Positions 17,264 through 25,485 are shown, numbered from the stretch's first letter. The stretch: 30,382 nucleotides of DNA from JANRKH01 sp033763595 (GCA_033763595.1 JANRKH010000046.1:1-30382); one strand, 5' to 3'. A program made the numbers and translations. The notes: generated by a model from the letters alone, not told the origin.

Positions 17264-17747
17264 TCTTTTGTGATGTTTGTAATGGCGCGCAGGAAATTAC
17301 CAGTTTGGTCCACCAGCCAAAAATCAAAATTTTATTTTTAGTGGATGAATAGACTTCTGCGGAAACTCTAATGGTAGCTGCAATGCTCTGCCTTACGTAA
17401 GGTATAGCAAAATCCTCGGGCATATCATAAATCTCCCCGCACAACCTCACTATAAGCAGTCACACCAAATCCCTATTTAAATACATATCTTATCGCTCGG
17501 CTGGACCAAACATATGGTGGGCTTAGCAACTTACTTTTGGTATTATACCAACTCCCATTTTTAAATGACCAAACTAAATCTAATATGAATTCCAGCTAGA
17601 TTCACCAGTACGTACGTATTCATATATACATGTGTGGAAGAGCTAAAATTCATATGAAGAGTTTGACCTCTTGAGAGTTGGTATTATTTGCAGCGAAAAC
17701 GTTCTCTGGTCCTTAAGATATATATTGAATAATAATCTAGGGTTTTT
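17264..17747. other. Gap after the glutaredoxin gene
   Basis: I see no supported gene. It holds a degenerate stretch at about 17400-17450 that faintly resembles the interior of family C (TATAGCAAAATCCTC) and the imperfect palindrome at 17541-17691. Confidence 0.5.
17541..17691. repeat. Imperfect palindrome with TTATACCAACTC ends
   Basis: The left part, TATTATACCAACTCCC then ATGACCAAACT and AATATGAAT, is inverted as ATTCATATGAAGAGTTTGACC then GAGTTGGTATTAT on the right, about 150 bp overall. Partial relatives are at 12645 and 246. The ends resemble family B ends (ATACCAAATC), so it may be a diverged relative. Confidence 0.55.
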
Positions 17748-17891
17748 ATGGTTTCTGCTAAAAATTTCCAGCCTAATGATGTGTTATGCGTGGAAGTTTC
17801 ATCTATAGTTAATAGACAAACAATATCATATTTCATGTCAAAATGTGAAAAACTATCCAAGGAATCGCGTCGTATTATGTACCAACACTGA
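17748..17891 (+). CDS. Doubtful 47-residue hypothetical frame
   Basis: The frame ATG-GTT-TCT through TAC-CAA-CAC-TGA encodes a 47-residue product beginning MVSAKNFQPNDVLCVEV and ending ESRRIMYQH. I do not recognise it. It has no strong ribosome-binding site and no neighbour that supports it; it may be a remnant. Confidence 0.15.
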   Translation: MVSAKNFQPNDVLCVEVSSIVNRQTISYFMSKCEKLSKESRRIMYQH

Positions 17892-17935
17892 TCTGTCTTG
17901 TAATTTATTTTCCCAAGTGTGACTAAAACTCGATA

Positions 17936-18091
17936 TTACTTGCTCTCACCTTCTTGCTCTGTTGGAGCTAAAGGATCTTGAGGCTTTTGTAATTCTTTGG
18001 AACTATCTGCAGGTGCCTCAGCAGCGAAAACGCTACTAAAACCAGTTGTAAATGCAAACATTAATGCTAAAGCTAAAGCAATTTTTTTCAT
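17936..18091 (-). CDS. Small secreted peptide (51 residues)
   Basis: A short gene with clear signals. AAGGAG lies 8 nt before the ATG. The product starts MKKIALALALMFAFTTGFSS with a Lys-Lys n-region, a hydrophobic core, and VFA at 21-23 before AEAP, a good signal-peptidase I site. The mature part would be only about 28 residues, acidic and Pro/Glu/Gln-rich (AEAPADSSKELQKPQDPLAP, then TEQEGESK), with no Cys. The function is unknown; small secreted peptides of this shape are common but poorly characterised in intracellular alphaproteobacteria. Ribosome-binding site, signal sequence and stop together make it more convincing than other short frames here. Confidence 0.7.
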   Translation of the reverse strand: MKKIALALALMFAFTTGFSSVFAAEAPADSSKELQKPQDPLAPTEQEGESK

Positions 18092-18475
18092 TTTTTTTTC
18101 TCCTTATAAAAATTTTTTACTAACTTCATTTTTTGACTGTTAGAATTCGCATTATGACAATACAAATCAGTGCCAAAAAATCGACAGTGACACTAATATA
18201 CATGAAATTTTAAAAATGAACATCGAATTATGATAAAAATAAAAAAAATTCTATTTTTTTGGCAGGAAAACCACTGCAATCATATCACGCTCGTACTCAC
18301 ATTTGTCTTTGAACTAGGATAAATGTGGGTTGATTTAGACATTTTGTTCTTTTATTTTAAAATCTAAATCCTTTTTTAGTGCCTCTACTTCTCGCTCGTA
18401 TATTAGCTCTGGCTTATTTAATTGCTCCTAAATTCTTGTGTAAGGCCAATAACTTTTGCATATAGTGCGCAGAGC
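18092..18475. other. Gap between the PAP2 gene and the small peptide gene
   Basis: The gap contains the leader of the peptide gene, a small hairpin (CACATTT/AAATGTG, 18298-18327) and, on the minus strand at about 18340-18435, a frame fragment encoding KPELIYEREVEALKKDLDF that lacks a start and is cut by stops. That fragment looks like the coiled-coil tail of a lost gene. Nothing else is supported. Confidence 0.45.
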
Positions 18476-19171
18476 TTACTTTTTTTGCATATGCATCAAA
18501 TATAGCTTCATAAATAAGCAATTCACGAGAAGTACAACCCCGCCTGATGCTAAAACATCACTTAAAAAATGAGCTCCTTGCACAATTCTTGCAATACCAA
18601 CGCAAAAGCCAAAACTAAGGCCAAGCCAAAAAAAGCATAAACTATATTTTTGGCTCACGATATACGCTATGGAAGCAAAGCTAAATCCGCCAGCTGCATG
18701 ACCTGAGCTAAAAGAGCAATTTTTGATACATTGATCGCTAATAACATATGGCCTAGAAAATTCCTTAATTCCTCCGAATTCTGTTATCTCACGAGGCCTT
18801 GCTCTTCCAAAGTTATCTTTTAAAAAGTTATTTACTATAATGCCCGGGCCAACGATTAAAGAGATCAAAACCGTGAAGAACAATAAAGATTTAGTAACGT
18901 CGTCTATTAGTATTTTGAATATCGCAATACCAAGCAGGATAAATCCGTAGATAATTTTAATAGTTGGGATCGTATCGTGCAAAACTACAACTATAAAATT
19001 CTTATTCAAAACAAAACCAGAGTTCTGACTGTAAAAAAGCCCGGATATGAATCTATCCATGTCTGGAAAAAAGAATAATATGAATGATAAAATCAGTAAA
19101 ATTCCTCCAATAATAAAATGCATTTTATTAAGGACTAATGCATTTTCAAGTTCCCTATGTTCAATTTTCAT
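18476..19171 (-). CDS. PAP2-family membrane phosphatase
   Basis: A 231-residue integral membrane enzyme of the phosphatidic acid phosphatase type 2 / lipid phosphatase family. The three catalytic motifs are present: K118-x6-R125-P126 (KDNFGRARP), S156-G157-H158 (SSGH) and R195-x5-H201-x3-D205 (RIVQGAHFLSD). Hydrophobic segments at about 18-35, 70-90, 97-115, 163-172, 178-192 and 207-222 give a six-helix layout. Such enzymes remove phosphate from undecaprenyl diphosphate, phosphatidic acid, phosphatidylglycerol phosphate or lipid A. The substrate cannot be told from sequence; extended spacing between the first and second motif resembles lipid A phosphatase-like members. Confidence 0.88.
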   Translation of the reverse strand: MKIEHRELENALVLNKMHFIIGGILLILSFILFFFPDMDRFISGLFYSQNSGFVLNKNFIVVVLHDTIPTIKIIYGFILLGIAIFKILIDDVTKSLLFFTVLISLIVGPGIIVNNFLKDNFGRARPREITEFGGIKEFSRPYVISDQCIKNCSFSSGHAAGGFSFASIAYIVSQKYSLCFFWLGLSFGFCVGIARIVQGAHFLSDVLASGGVVLLVNCLFMKLYLMHMQKK

Positions 19172-19276
19172 CTATGTGCTAACTTTCTATTACGATAATT
19201 ATAAGCGTTTAAGCATCTATTTTCAAATAAAAATAGAAATCAAGATCCAAATCTTTAACTAAAATGTGAAATTATT

Positions 19277-19987
19277 TTAATACGAATAGTCATTAATTAT
19301 AGATTCTGCGAGATAATGATCTGTTTCTGGTAACTTTATAAGTCTCAAATAATCCATGTTGTTTTTTGTTCGAGAGGCAAAATAAGGTAGACGATCCTTC
19401 GTGATAATAGGTGCGTCATAATATATTTCACATATTTTAGCATTATTTTGTTTGATTATAAGCTCCACAACAGAGAATCTAGCTGGAAGTAGTCTGATTC
19501 TCACTCTATCTTGTAAATATAGGAAAGAGATTTTTTTATTTACAATATATTCTCCTGATGCAACTTCAAATTTGTCAGGCACTTTTTCACGCATTCCATG
19601 AGCTGGTTCAAATGCCTGCTGCATCGGAGCAACTGATTCTCCCGCTTCTCTTAGTTCAGATAGTTTGTAGTAATTCTCCCTCCATTCTCCATCAAGAAAA
19701 ATTATGAATGATTTATCTCGTACAAAGAAAAAAATCATTCCTTCATAAGGATCCAAATATCTCCAATCTTTGTTCCTGTGAGGGCAAAAACAAATTTTAT
19801 TTATATTTGGCCCATTTCTCATTATGAATTTTTTATCTTTAAATTCATCAGAAGGGGTAGTATCTACAAAATCGTAAATTACTGTACTTATAAAATTATC
19901 AATAACACTTAGGTTTTCGTTAAAGAAGACCTCTTTGTTATGTTGATCAGGCCTAATCAAATCTAACTTTAAATTGATAGTTTTCAT
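19277..19987 (-). CDS. DUF2793-like protein, possible phage/GTA-derived
   Basis: A 236-residue soluble-looking protein without signal peptide. Residues about 12-103 follow the pattern I know from DUF2793: an N-terminal helix with ENLSVIDNFISTVIYDF, then W75, the DPYEGM turn (79-84), a hydrophobic FFFVRDKSFIIF strand and a closing DGEWR (99-103). That domain is common in tail or spike proteins of alphaproteobacterial prophages and gene transfer agents. The rest (104-236) I do not recognise. No other phage gene is nearby, so it may be a lone domesticated GTA-like gene. It is divergent from hemW with a 64-bp shared upstream region. Confidence 0.6.
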   Translation of the reverse strand: MKTINLKLDLIRPDQHNKEVFFNENLSVIDNFISTVIYDFVDTTPSDEFKDKKFIMRNGPNINKICFCPHRNKDWRYLDPYEGMIFFFVRDKSFIIFLDGEWRENYYKLSELREAGESVAPMQQAFEPAHGMREKVPDKFEVASGEYIVNKKISFLYLQDRVRIRLLPARFSVVELIIKQNNAKICEIYYDAPIITKDRLPYFASRTKNNMDYLRLIKLPETDHYLAESIINDYSY

Positions 19988-20051
19988 GTTTTTATTTTTA
20001 AAAATAGTGTATTTATTCTAAGCACTAATAGATAAATTATAAAAATTTACT

Positions 20052-21260
20052 TTGACGATTAAAAAACCTCTCGCAATTTATGTACATTGGCCCTTTTGTT
20101 TAAGTTTATGCCCGTATTGTGATTTTAACAGTCATTTATTTGGGCAGGTTGATGAGGATAGGTGGCTGGATGCTTATCTAAAAGAGATAGAATATTTTCG
20201 AGATACTATAGTAACTTCATCTGTGATATCTGTATTTTTTGGTGGTGGTACGCCGTCCCTAATGAATCCACGTACAATTTACTCGATACTACAGAAGATC
20301 GATTCAATTTCATCAATTTTAGAGGCAGAAATAACCCTTGAGGCTAACCCAACTTCAAGTGAGGCGAAGAAATTTTTAGATTTTAAAAATGCTGGTATCA
20401 ACAGAGTGTCTGTGGGCGTCCAATCTTTGGATGATCAAGCTCTAAAATTTCTAGGCAGGACCCATAGTAGAGATAAAGCGAAAAAAATTATAGAAGCAGC
20501 AAGTGCTATTTTTCAAAATTATTCATTTGATTTAATATATGCAAGGCCAAATCAAACTTTATTAGACTGGGAGAGAGAGCTAAATGAAGCTCTTGTTTTT
20601 GGAAGTAATCATATATCAATGTACCAGTTAACTATAGAAAAAGGTACGCCTTTTTATAGTTTGCATAAAAAAGGCAAATTTGAATTACCAGATCATGAGA
20701 CTTCGGCAGATATGCTGTCAATCACAAATGAAATACTTAAAATTCATAATTTTGAAAGATATGAAATATCTAATTTTGCTAAAGCGGGTTTTGAATCTAG
20801 GCATAATCAAGCATACTGGAATTATGAAAACTATCTTGGAATAGGGCCAGGAGCCCATAGTAGGCTAAGCTCTAGTGGCGCGCCAAGTTTACAAAAAGTG
20901 ACCCTTGAAATGACAGATGCGATTATGATGATTCACTCACCAACAAAATGGCTAGATTCGGTTTTACGAAATAGCCATGGTATCCAAACAAGAAATAGAT
21001 TAGATTTGGATGTGGTTGCGGAGGAGATAGTAATGATGGGACTAAGGAGCAGAAAAGGCATATCTTATGATCATTTTAAATCTAGGACTGGTATTGATTT
21101 AGAAGCATGCCTTAATCTTAAGTATCTTCAAACCTTAATCCAAAACGAATTTGTTTATATTCATCAGATGGGTGCTGCTAAATTCCTAATTCCAACCTCT
21201 AAAGGCTTTGATGTATATAGTCACATATTACCGAGAATCTTAAAAGGAAGTTTTAGTTGA
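20052..21260 (+). CDS. hemW: Radical SAM haem chaperone HemW
   Basis: HemW is a radical SAM protein related to HemN that binds haem and delivers it to targets; it is often misannotated as coproporphyrinogen III oxidase. The 402-residue product has the cluster motif C16-x3-C20-x2-C23 followed by D24-F25. Phe at this place, where HemN has a fourth Cys, marks HemW. The SAM-binding FFGGGTPSLM and the QSLDDQALKFLGRTHS segment are conserved. The start is TTG, the first possible start after an in-frame TAA at 20040-20042, with no evident ribosome-binding site. It is divergent from the DUF2793-like gene and convergent with the orphan at 21304. Confidence 0.93.
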   Translation: MTIKKPLAIYVHWPFCLSLCPYCDFNSHLFGQVDEDRWLDAYLKEIEYFRDTIVTSSVISVFFGGGTPSLMNPRTIYSILQKIDSISSILEAEITLEANPTSSEAKKFLDFKNAGINRVSVGVQSLDDQALKFLGRTHSRDKAKKIIEAASAIFQNYSFDLIYARPNQTLLDWERELNEALVFGSNHISMYQLTIEKGTPFYSLHKKGKFELPDHETSADMLSITNEILKIHNFERYEISNFAKAGFESRHNQAYWNYENYLGIGPGAHSRLSSSGAPSLQKVTLEMTDAIMMIHSPTKWLDSVLRNSHGIQTRNRLDLDVVAEEIVMMGLRSRKGISYDHFKSRTGIDLEACLNLKYLQTLIQNEFVYIHQMGAAKFLIPTSKGFDVYSHILPRILKGSFS

Positions 21261-21303
21261 TACTCAGACTATTTGCGAGGAGAAAATTTCTTGTGGTTCG
21301 CGC

Positions 21304-21801
21304 TCAAATAAACCAAGCCCAGTTACATTCCGGATTGTGACATGGAAAAACATCATTTCCAGCAAGTTTAAGTTCTGGATAAAGGTGGCATGTGCATCCA
21401 TAACTATTATTATCAACATTAAAATCTCCAATAGTTGCTGTTCTTGAAAAATTATTAGATTCTTCGCATTCCTTTGCAACAAGATTGTGATACATATAAG
21501 AATCCCAATCAGTCTCCATATCATCACGTACAGGAAGATCTTCAAGGTGCGTAGGCCTTTGATTTACAGATCGACTTGTCCCGTCTTTTGGAATGTTCAA
21601 AGCATTCGTGCGTAAAGCAACAGCAGTATGCGCGGTAACAGTATGGAGAACATCTGGCTCAATCCCGACTTGCTGGCCGACTTGCTGGCCATGTGTTAGA
21701 CTCCAAAGATTAAAATTTTCTGTATCGCTATTAATCTCGGGCTGATCGCCCATCGATTTAGATCTTTTAAAATTAGTTGTTGACAGTGTTTTGTTAAACA
21801 T
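21304..21801 (-). CDS. Orphan protein with C-terminal Cys/His cluster
   Basis: I do not recognise this 165-residue protein. The first 110 residues are polar and low in predicted structure, with a small internal duplication GQQVGQQVG (38-46). The C-terminus has C136-x-C138-H139 and C154-H155-x3-C159, a plausible zinc site, then ends WAWFI. There is no signal peptide or membrane helix. The start is 35 bp from a family B palindrome, so that element lies in its 5' leader. It is convergent with hemW (43-bp gap). It could be a lineage-specific secreted effector or a young gene; function cannot be inferred. Confidence 0.6.
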   Translation of the reverse strand: MFNKTLSTTNFKRSKSMGDQPEINSDTENFNLWSLTHGQQVGQQVGIEPDVLHTVTAHTAVALRTNALNIPKDGTSRSVNQRPTHLEDLPVRDDMETDWDSYMYHNLVAKECEESNNFSRTATIGDFNVDNNSYGCTCHLYPELKLAGNDVFPCHNPECNWAWFI

Positions 21802-22106
21802 AGAGTTTCTCTTTAATTAATAAATTTGATCATGTTATACCAAATCCCAGATTAAATAATACTAGGAGCGAGGAGTGAAGCCTACTACATGCTTGGTGAG
21901 CGACGAGCGACAAAGTAGTACTTAAAAATGGGATTTGGTATTATACCAAATACTAGTATTATTTAATTCTTTAGCAAAAGCCGTTCTAATATTGAAGTAG
22001 TACTGATAAATAACCACAAGCCCTAATATTCATTACAAAACATTATCATAAATTCAAGGGCCAATTTTTGAAGTATATAGTATAAAATAATTATGGATCC
22101 AGGGCT
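21802..22106. other. Intergenic region between lepA and the orphan gene
   Basis: It holds a family B element (21837-21941) directly followed by a partial element (about 21942-21973, TATACCAAATACTAGTATTA) and about 130 nt of AT-rich DNA in which I see nothing further. Confidence 0.6.
21837..21941. repeat. Palindromic element, family B, copy 1
   Basis: It is 105 bp with inverted ends ATACCAAATCCC and GGGATTTGGTAT. The core contains TACTAGGAGCGAGGAGTGAAG and GGTGAGCGACGAGCGAC. Copy 2 is at 23999-24102. The core is closely similar to that of family A although the arms are unrelated. Confidence 0.8.
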
Positions 22107-23906
22107 TTAATCTTTGATTTTTAATGCGGCAATAAAAGCACTCTGTGGTATTTCAACATTGCCAATATTCCTCATTTTCTTTTTGCCTTCTTTTTGTTTA
22201 TCAAGAAGCTTTCTTTTTCTTGAGATATCGCCGCCATAGCATTTGGCTAGTACATCTTTTCTAAGTGCCTTCACAGTCTCTCTTGCAATAATTCTTGCGC
22301 CAATAGCAGCTTGAATAGCTATCTGAAATAATTGCGGAGGTATAAGTTCTTTAAGCCTTTCGCAGAGTTCTCTTCCTCTTTTTTCTGCCCTTGTTTTATG
22401 GACGATTATTGCTAAAGCATCTACAGGCTCGTTATTAACGAGTATACTAAGCTTTACTAGGTCACTTTGTTCGTAATTATCCATTACCCAGTCAAAACTT
22501 GCGTAACCTTTTGAGCAAGACTTTAGCCTATCGTAAAAATCAAAAACAATTTCATTTAATGGTAGGCGATATACTACCATTGCCCTTTGTCCTACGTAAG
22601 TTAAATCTACTTGAGAACCTCTTTTATCAGTACAAAGCGCAAGTATACTTCCAAGAAATTCATCTGGAACAATTATAGTTGCTTTTACCCATGGCTCCTC
22701 TATATATTCAATTTTCTGAATATCAGGTAGATCTGCTGGGTTATGTATGTGTAGTGCCTCGGTCTTATTTTGCAAATAAACTTTATATATTACGCTAGGA
22801 GCTGTTGTGATCATATCAAGATCGTATTCTCTTTCAAGTCTTTCTTGTATTATTTCAAGGTGTAGTAACCCAAGAAAACCACATCTAAACCCAAATCCCA
22901 GCGCAGATGATGTTTCCATTTCATATTCAAAACTCGAGTCGTTAAGTTTTAATTTCGCAAGACAATCTCTTAAATGTTCAAAGTTTGCACTATCTGCAGG
23001 ATATAATCCGCAAAAAACTACTGGCAAATTCGGCTTAAATCCAGGCAAAGACTCAAAACATGGATTTTTTTCTTCTGTGATGGTATCTCCTATTTTGCAG
23101 TCCGATACTTGTTTTATTGATGCTGTTATGAAGCCCATCTCACCGGTTGAAATTTCATCTACATAATGTTTTTTTGGAGATGTGAAACCAACAGAGTCTA
23201 TAGTATATGAGCCTCCGGTCGAGAGCATTTTGATTTTTGTTCCCTTTTTTAATACCCCGTCAAATACCCTTATAAGAATTACAACTCCTAGATATGCATC
23301 ATACCAACTATCAACCAGAAGAGCTTTTAGAGGTTTATCTTTTAATCCTCTTGGATGAGGTAATCTAGTTATGATAGCCTCTAAAACATCCTTAATTCCA
23401 AGTCCTGTTTTCGCAGAAATCATAACACTGCTAGAGCAGTCGATTCCAATCACATCCTCTATTTGAGCTTTCACCCTATCAGGCTCTGCTGCTGGCAAAT
23501 CTATTTTATTCAAGATAGGAATTATTTCATGATTATTATCGATTGCCTGATAAACATTTGCGAGTGTTTGGGCCTCAACTCCTTGGCTTGCATCAACAAC
23601 AAGAAGAGATCCTTCGCATGCAGCAAGACTCCTGCTTACCTCATATGCAAAATCAACATGTCCTGGAGTATCCATTAAGTTTAGTTGATAAATTTCTCCA
23701 TTATTTGCTTTGTAATTCAGTCTCACAGTTTGAGCTTTGATTGTTATACCCCTCTCTTTTTCTATGTCCATAGAGTCGAGTATTTGATTCTGCATCTCTC
23801 TTATTTCTATTCCATCACAGGCCTCAATTAACCTATCTGCAAGGGTAGATTTTCCGTGGTCGATGTGTGCTATAATAGCAAAATTTCTTATATTTTCTTG
23901 ATTCAT
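22107..23906 (-). CDS. lepA: Elongation factor 4 (LepA)
   Basis: LepA/EF-4 is a ribosome-binding GTPase that can back-translocate stalled ribosomes and helps 30S assembly. The 599-residue product has the GTPase motifs AHIDHGKST (G1, 13-21), DTPGHVDF (G3) and NKIDLP (G4), the EF-G-like domain segment SALGFGFRCGFLGLLH, and the LepA-specific C-terminal part with AKCYGGDISRKRKLLDKQKE and KKKMRNIGNVEIPQ. Domain IV of EF-G is absent, as expected. Start ATG with no clear ribosome-binding site. It is divergent from prfB; the interval contains a family B palindrome. Normal length. Confidence 0.98.
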   Translation of the reverse strand: MNQENIRNFAIIAHIDHGKSTLADRLIEACDGIEIREMQNQILDSMDIEKERGITIKAQTVRLNYKANNGEIYQLNLMDTPGHVDFAYEVSRSLAACEGSLLVVDASQGVEAQTLANVYQAIDNNHEIIPILNKIDLPAAEPDRVKAQIEDVIGIDCSSSVMISAKTGLGIKDVLEAIITRLPHPRGLKDKPLKALLVDSWYDAYLGVVILIRVFDGVLKKGTKIKMLSTGGSYTIDSVGFTSPKKHYVDEISTGEMGFITASIKQVSDCKIGDTITEEKNPCFESLPGFKPNLPVVFCGLYPADSANFEHLRDCLAKLKLNDSSFEYEMETSSALGFGFRCGFLGLLHLEIIQERLEREYDLDMITTAPSVIYKVYLQNKTEALHIHNPADLPDIQKIEYIEEPWVKATIIVPDEFLGSILALCTDKRGSQVDLTYVGQRAMVVYRLPLNEIVFDFYDRLKSCSKGYASFDWVMDNYEQSDLVKLSILVNNEPVDALAIIVHKTRAEKRGRELCERLKELIPPQLFQIAIQAAIGARIIARETVKALRKDVLAKCYGGDISRKRKLLDKQKEGKKKMRNIGNVEIPQSAFIAALKIKD

Positions 23907-23998
23907 CTATATTGATAATAATTAGTATTTGATGTAGAATTAGCATTTACTATCTAAAAGTAGCTTTTTGCAACTTCTATGAAGTTTTTGAAGAGTTT

Positions 23999-24102
23999 AT
24001 ACCAAATCCCAGATTAAATAATACTAGGAGCGAGGAGCGAAGCCTACTAAATGCTAGGTGAGCGACGAGCGACGAAGTAGTACTTAAAAATGGATTTGGT
24101 AT
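23999..24102. repeat. Palindromic element, family B, copy 2
   Basis: It is 104 bp, ends ATACCAAATCCC and GGATTTGGTAT, with the same core as copy 1 and a handful of differences (for example GAGCGAAG for GAGTGAAG). It ends 31 bp before the prfB start codon, inside the lepA-prfB divergent promoter region. Confidence 0.8.
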
Positions 24103-24133
24103 CATAACACTAAATGAAGATTTTCACAATAAT

Positions 24134-25241
24134 ATGAGCGCAAATTTCGAAAATAATAAAAATCAAATTCAAAGCACAATCTCTTTGCTTACGAGGTCTC
24201 TTTGACCCGGATAATATAAAGAAAAATCTAGATAATTTAAATAGTAAAATCGAAGATCCAGGGCTTTGGAATAATCAGGAAGAAGCGCAAAGAATTCTCA
24301 AAGAGAAAAGTATATTATCAGCAAAGTTAGAAAAATACGAGAATCTGTGTAACAAATTCAATGAAATAGTAGAACTTTATACTATCTCTGAAGCAGAATC
24401 TGATGAATCTATGACCAATGATCTCGAATATGAGATGTCAGATCTTCAAAACGTCGCGAAAAAATATGAGGTTGAATGTTTATTTTCTGGCGAAATGGAC
24501 GAGGCGTCCGCATTTATAGAGATAAATGCAGGCGCAGGAGGAACTGAGAGTCATGACTGGGCGTCAATCATGATGAGAATGTATTTACGCTTTGCAGAGA
24601 GACTAAAGTTTAAGGCTGAAATTATAAGCTTAATTGATGGAGAAGAGGCCGGGATTAAGTCCGTAGTGATTAAAGTGACTGGTTACAATGCTTTTGGATG
24701 GCTAAAAACAGAATCAGGTGTTCATAGACTCGTGAGAATTTCTCCTTTTAATGCTGCTGGCAAAAGAATGACCAGCTTTGCAAGTGCATGGGTATATCCA
24801 GAGATCGATGATAATATAGATGTAAAAATCGAAGAAAAAGATTTAAGAGTGGATACTTATAGATCTTCAGGCGCGGGAGGTCAGCATGTAAACACAACTG
24901 ATTCTGCTGTAAGAATTACGCATTTACCCACAAATATAGTTGTTCAATGCCAAAATGATAGATCCCAGCATAAGAATAAGGCTGAAGCTATGAGGATGCT
25001 AAAATCTAAATTATACGAGGTGGAACTTAAGAAAAAAGAGCAAGCCATAGAGGCCCAAAACTCGAGCAAAACTGAGATTGGATGGGGTCATCAGATAAGG
25101 TCGTATGTCTTGCAACCATATCAAATGGTAAAGGATCTTCGTACAAACTACGAAACATCAGATACTTCGGGCGTGCTTGACGGAGATCTTGAAAAAATTA
25201 TTTATCATAGCCTTGCTGCTAAAGTGACAAATATCAGATAA
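24134..25241 (+). CDS. prfB: Peptide chain release factor 2, with programmed +1 frameshift
   Basis: RF2 ends translation at UGA and UAA. The gene is in two frames. ATG at 24134 opens 23 codons (MSANFENNKN...LLTRSL) up to in-frame TGA at 24203-24205. Reading then continues in the +1 frame from GAC at 24204 to TAA at 25239-25241, giving 368 residues, the normal RF2 length. The slip site is CTT-TGA-C preceded by GAGG at a 3-nt distance, the same design as the autoregulatory site of E. coli prfB. Post-shift sequence begins DPDNIKKNLDNLNSKIEDPG. RF2 hallmarks are the SPF tripeptide (RISPFNAAGKRMTSFAS) and GGQ (GAGGQHVNTTDSAVRI). A frame that begins only at 24411 would miss the N-terminal domain. 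Confidence 0.95.
24194..24206 (+). promoter_or_regulatory. RF2 recoding site (CTT TGA C with SD-like GAGG)
   Basis: GAGG at 24193-24196, TCT spacer, CTT at 24200-24202, TGA at 24203-24205, then C. When RF2 is scarce the ribosome pauses at UGA, slips +1 on CUU and makes full-length RF2. This is an established negative feedback in many bacteria; here it is read from sequence only. Confidence 0.93.
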
Positions 25242-25298
25242 TATTAAATTTAAGAATTAAAAAGTATTACTAAGCGTGATGTTCCTATGTCTAATATA

Positions 25299-25396
25299 GT
25301 CTTTTAGGTTGGATTAGATACTAGGCGCGAGGAGAGAAGCCTATGAGTATGAGGTGAGCGACGAGTCAACAACGTAGCTAATTCAACATAAAAGAC
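25299..25396. mobile_element. 98-bp palindromic element, family A, copy 2
   Basis: The left arm is identical to that of the copy at 761; the right arm GTAGCTAATTCAACATAAAAG differs at 3 positions, and the core at 1. It is flanked by TATA at 25295-25298 and 25397-25400. It lies 57 bp after the prfB stop in the convergent prfB/PKMT gap. Confidence 0.8.
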
Positions 25397-25398
25397 TA

Positions 25399-25438
25399 TA
25401 CATACTATAATTGAGCAAGTTCTCAATTATAGTATGTA
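25399..25438. terminator. 17-bp perfect hairpin between convergent genes
   Basis: TACATACTATAATTGAG pairs perfectly with CTCAATTATAGTATGTA around the 6-nt loop CAAGTT. It lies between prfB (+) and the methyltransferase gene (-), touching the right flank of the family A copy. Position and perfect symmetry suggest a bidirectional transcript-end hairpin; there is no T run on either side and it is AT-rich, so termination is not proven. Confidence 0.45.
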
Positions 25439-25485
25439 CTACATACACTAAGCTAGCAACTTCAAAAATCAAAATTACTCTGATG

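Noticed and set aside
17232..17450. 72-codon minus-strand frame overlapping the glutaredoxin gene end
   Set aside because: It overlaps a better gene, has no recognisable domain, and its 5' part lies in a degenerate repeat-like stretch.
21264..21545. 93-codon minus-strand frame overlapping the orphan at 21304-21801
   Set aside because: Different frame on the same strand, Ile/Leu-rich shadow composition; the longer frame has the better start and a Cys/His motif.
22807..23166. 119-codon plus-strand frame inside lepA
   Set aside because: Antisense shadow of a fully conserved lepA.
24411..25241. prfB starting at 24411 as a complete gene
   Set aside because: The upstream +1 frameshift site and RF2-like N-terminal sequence show that the real start is at 24134.
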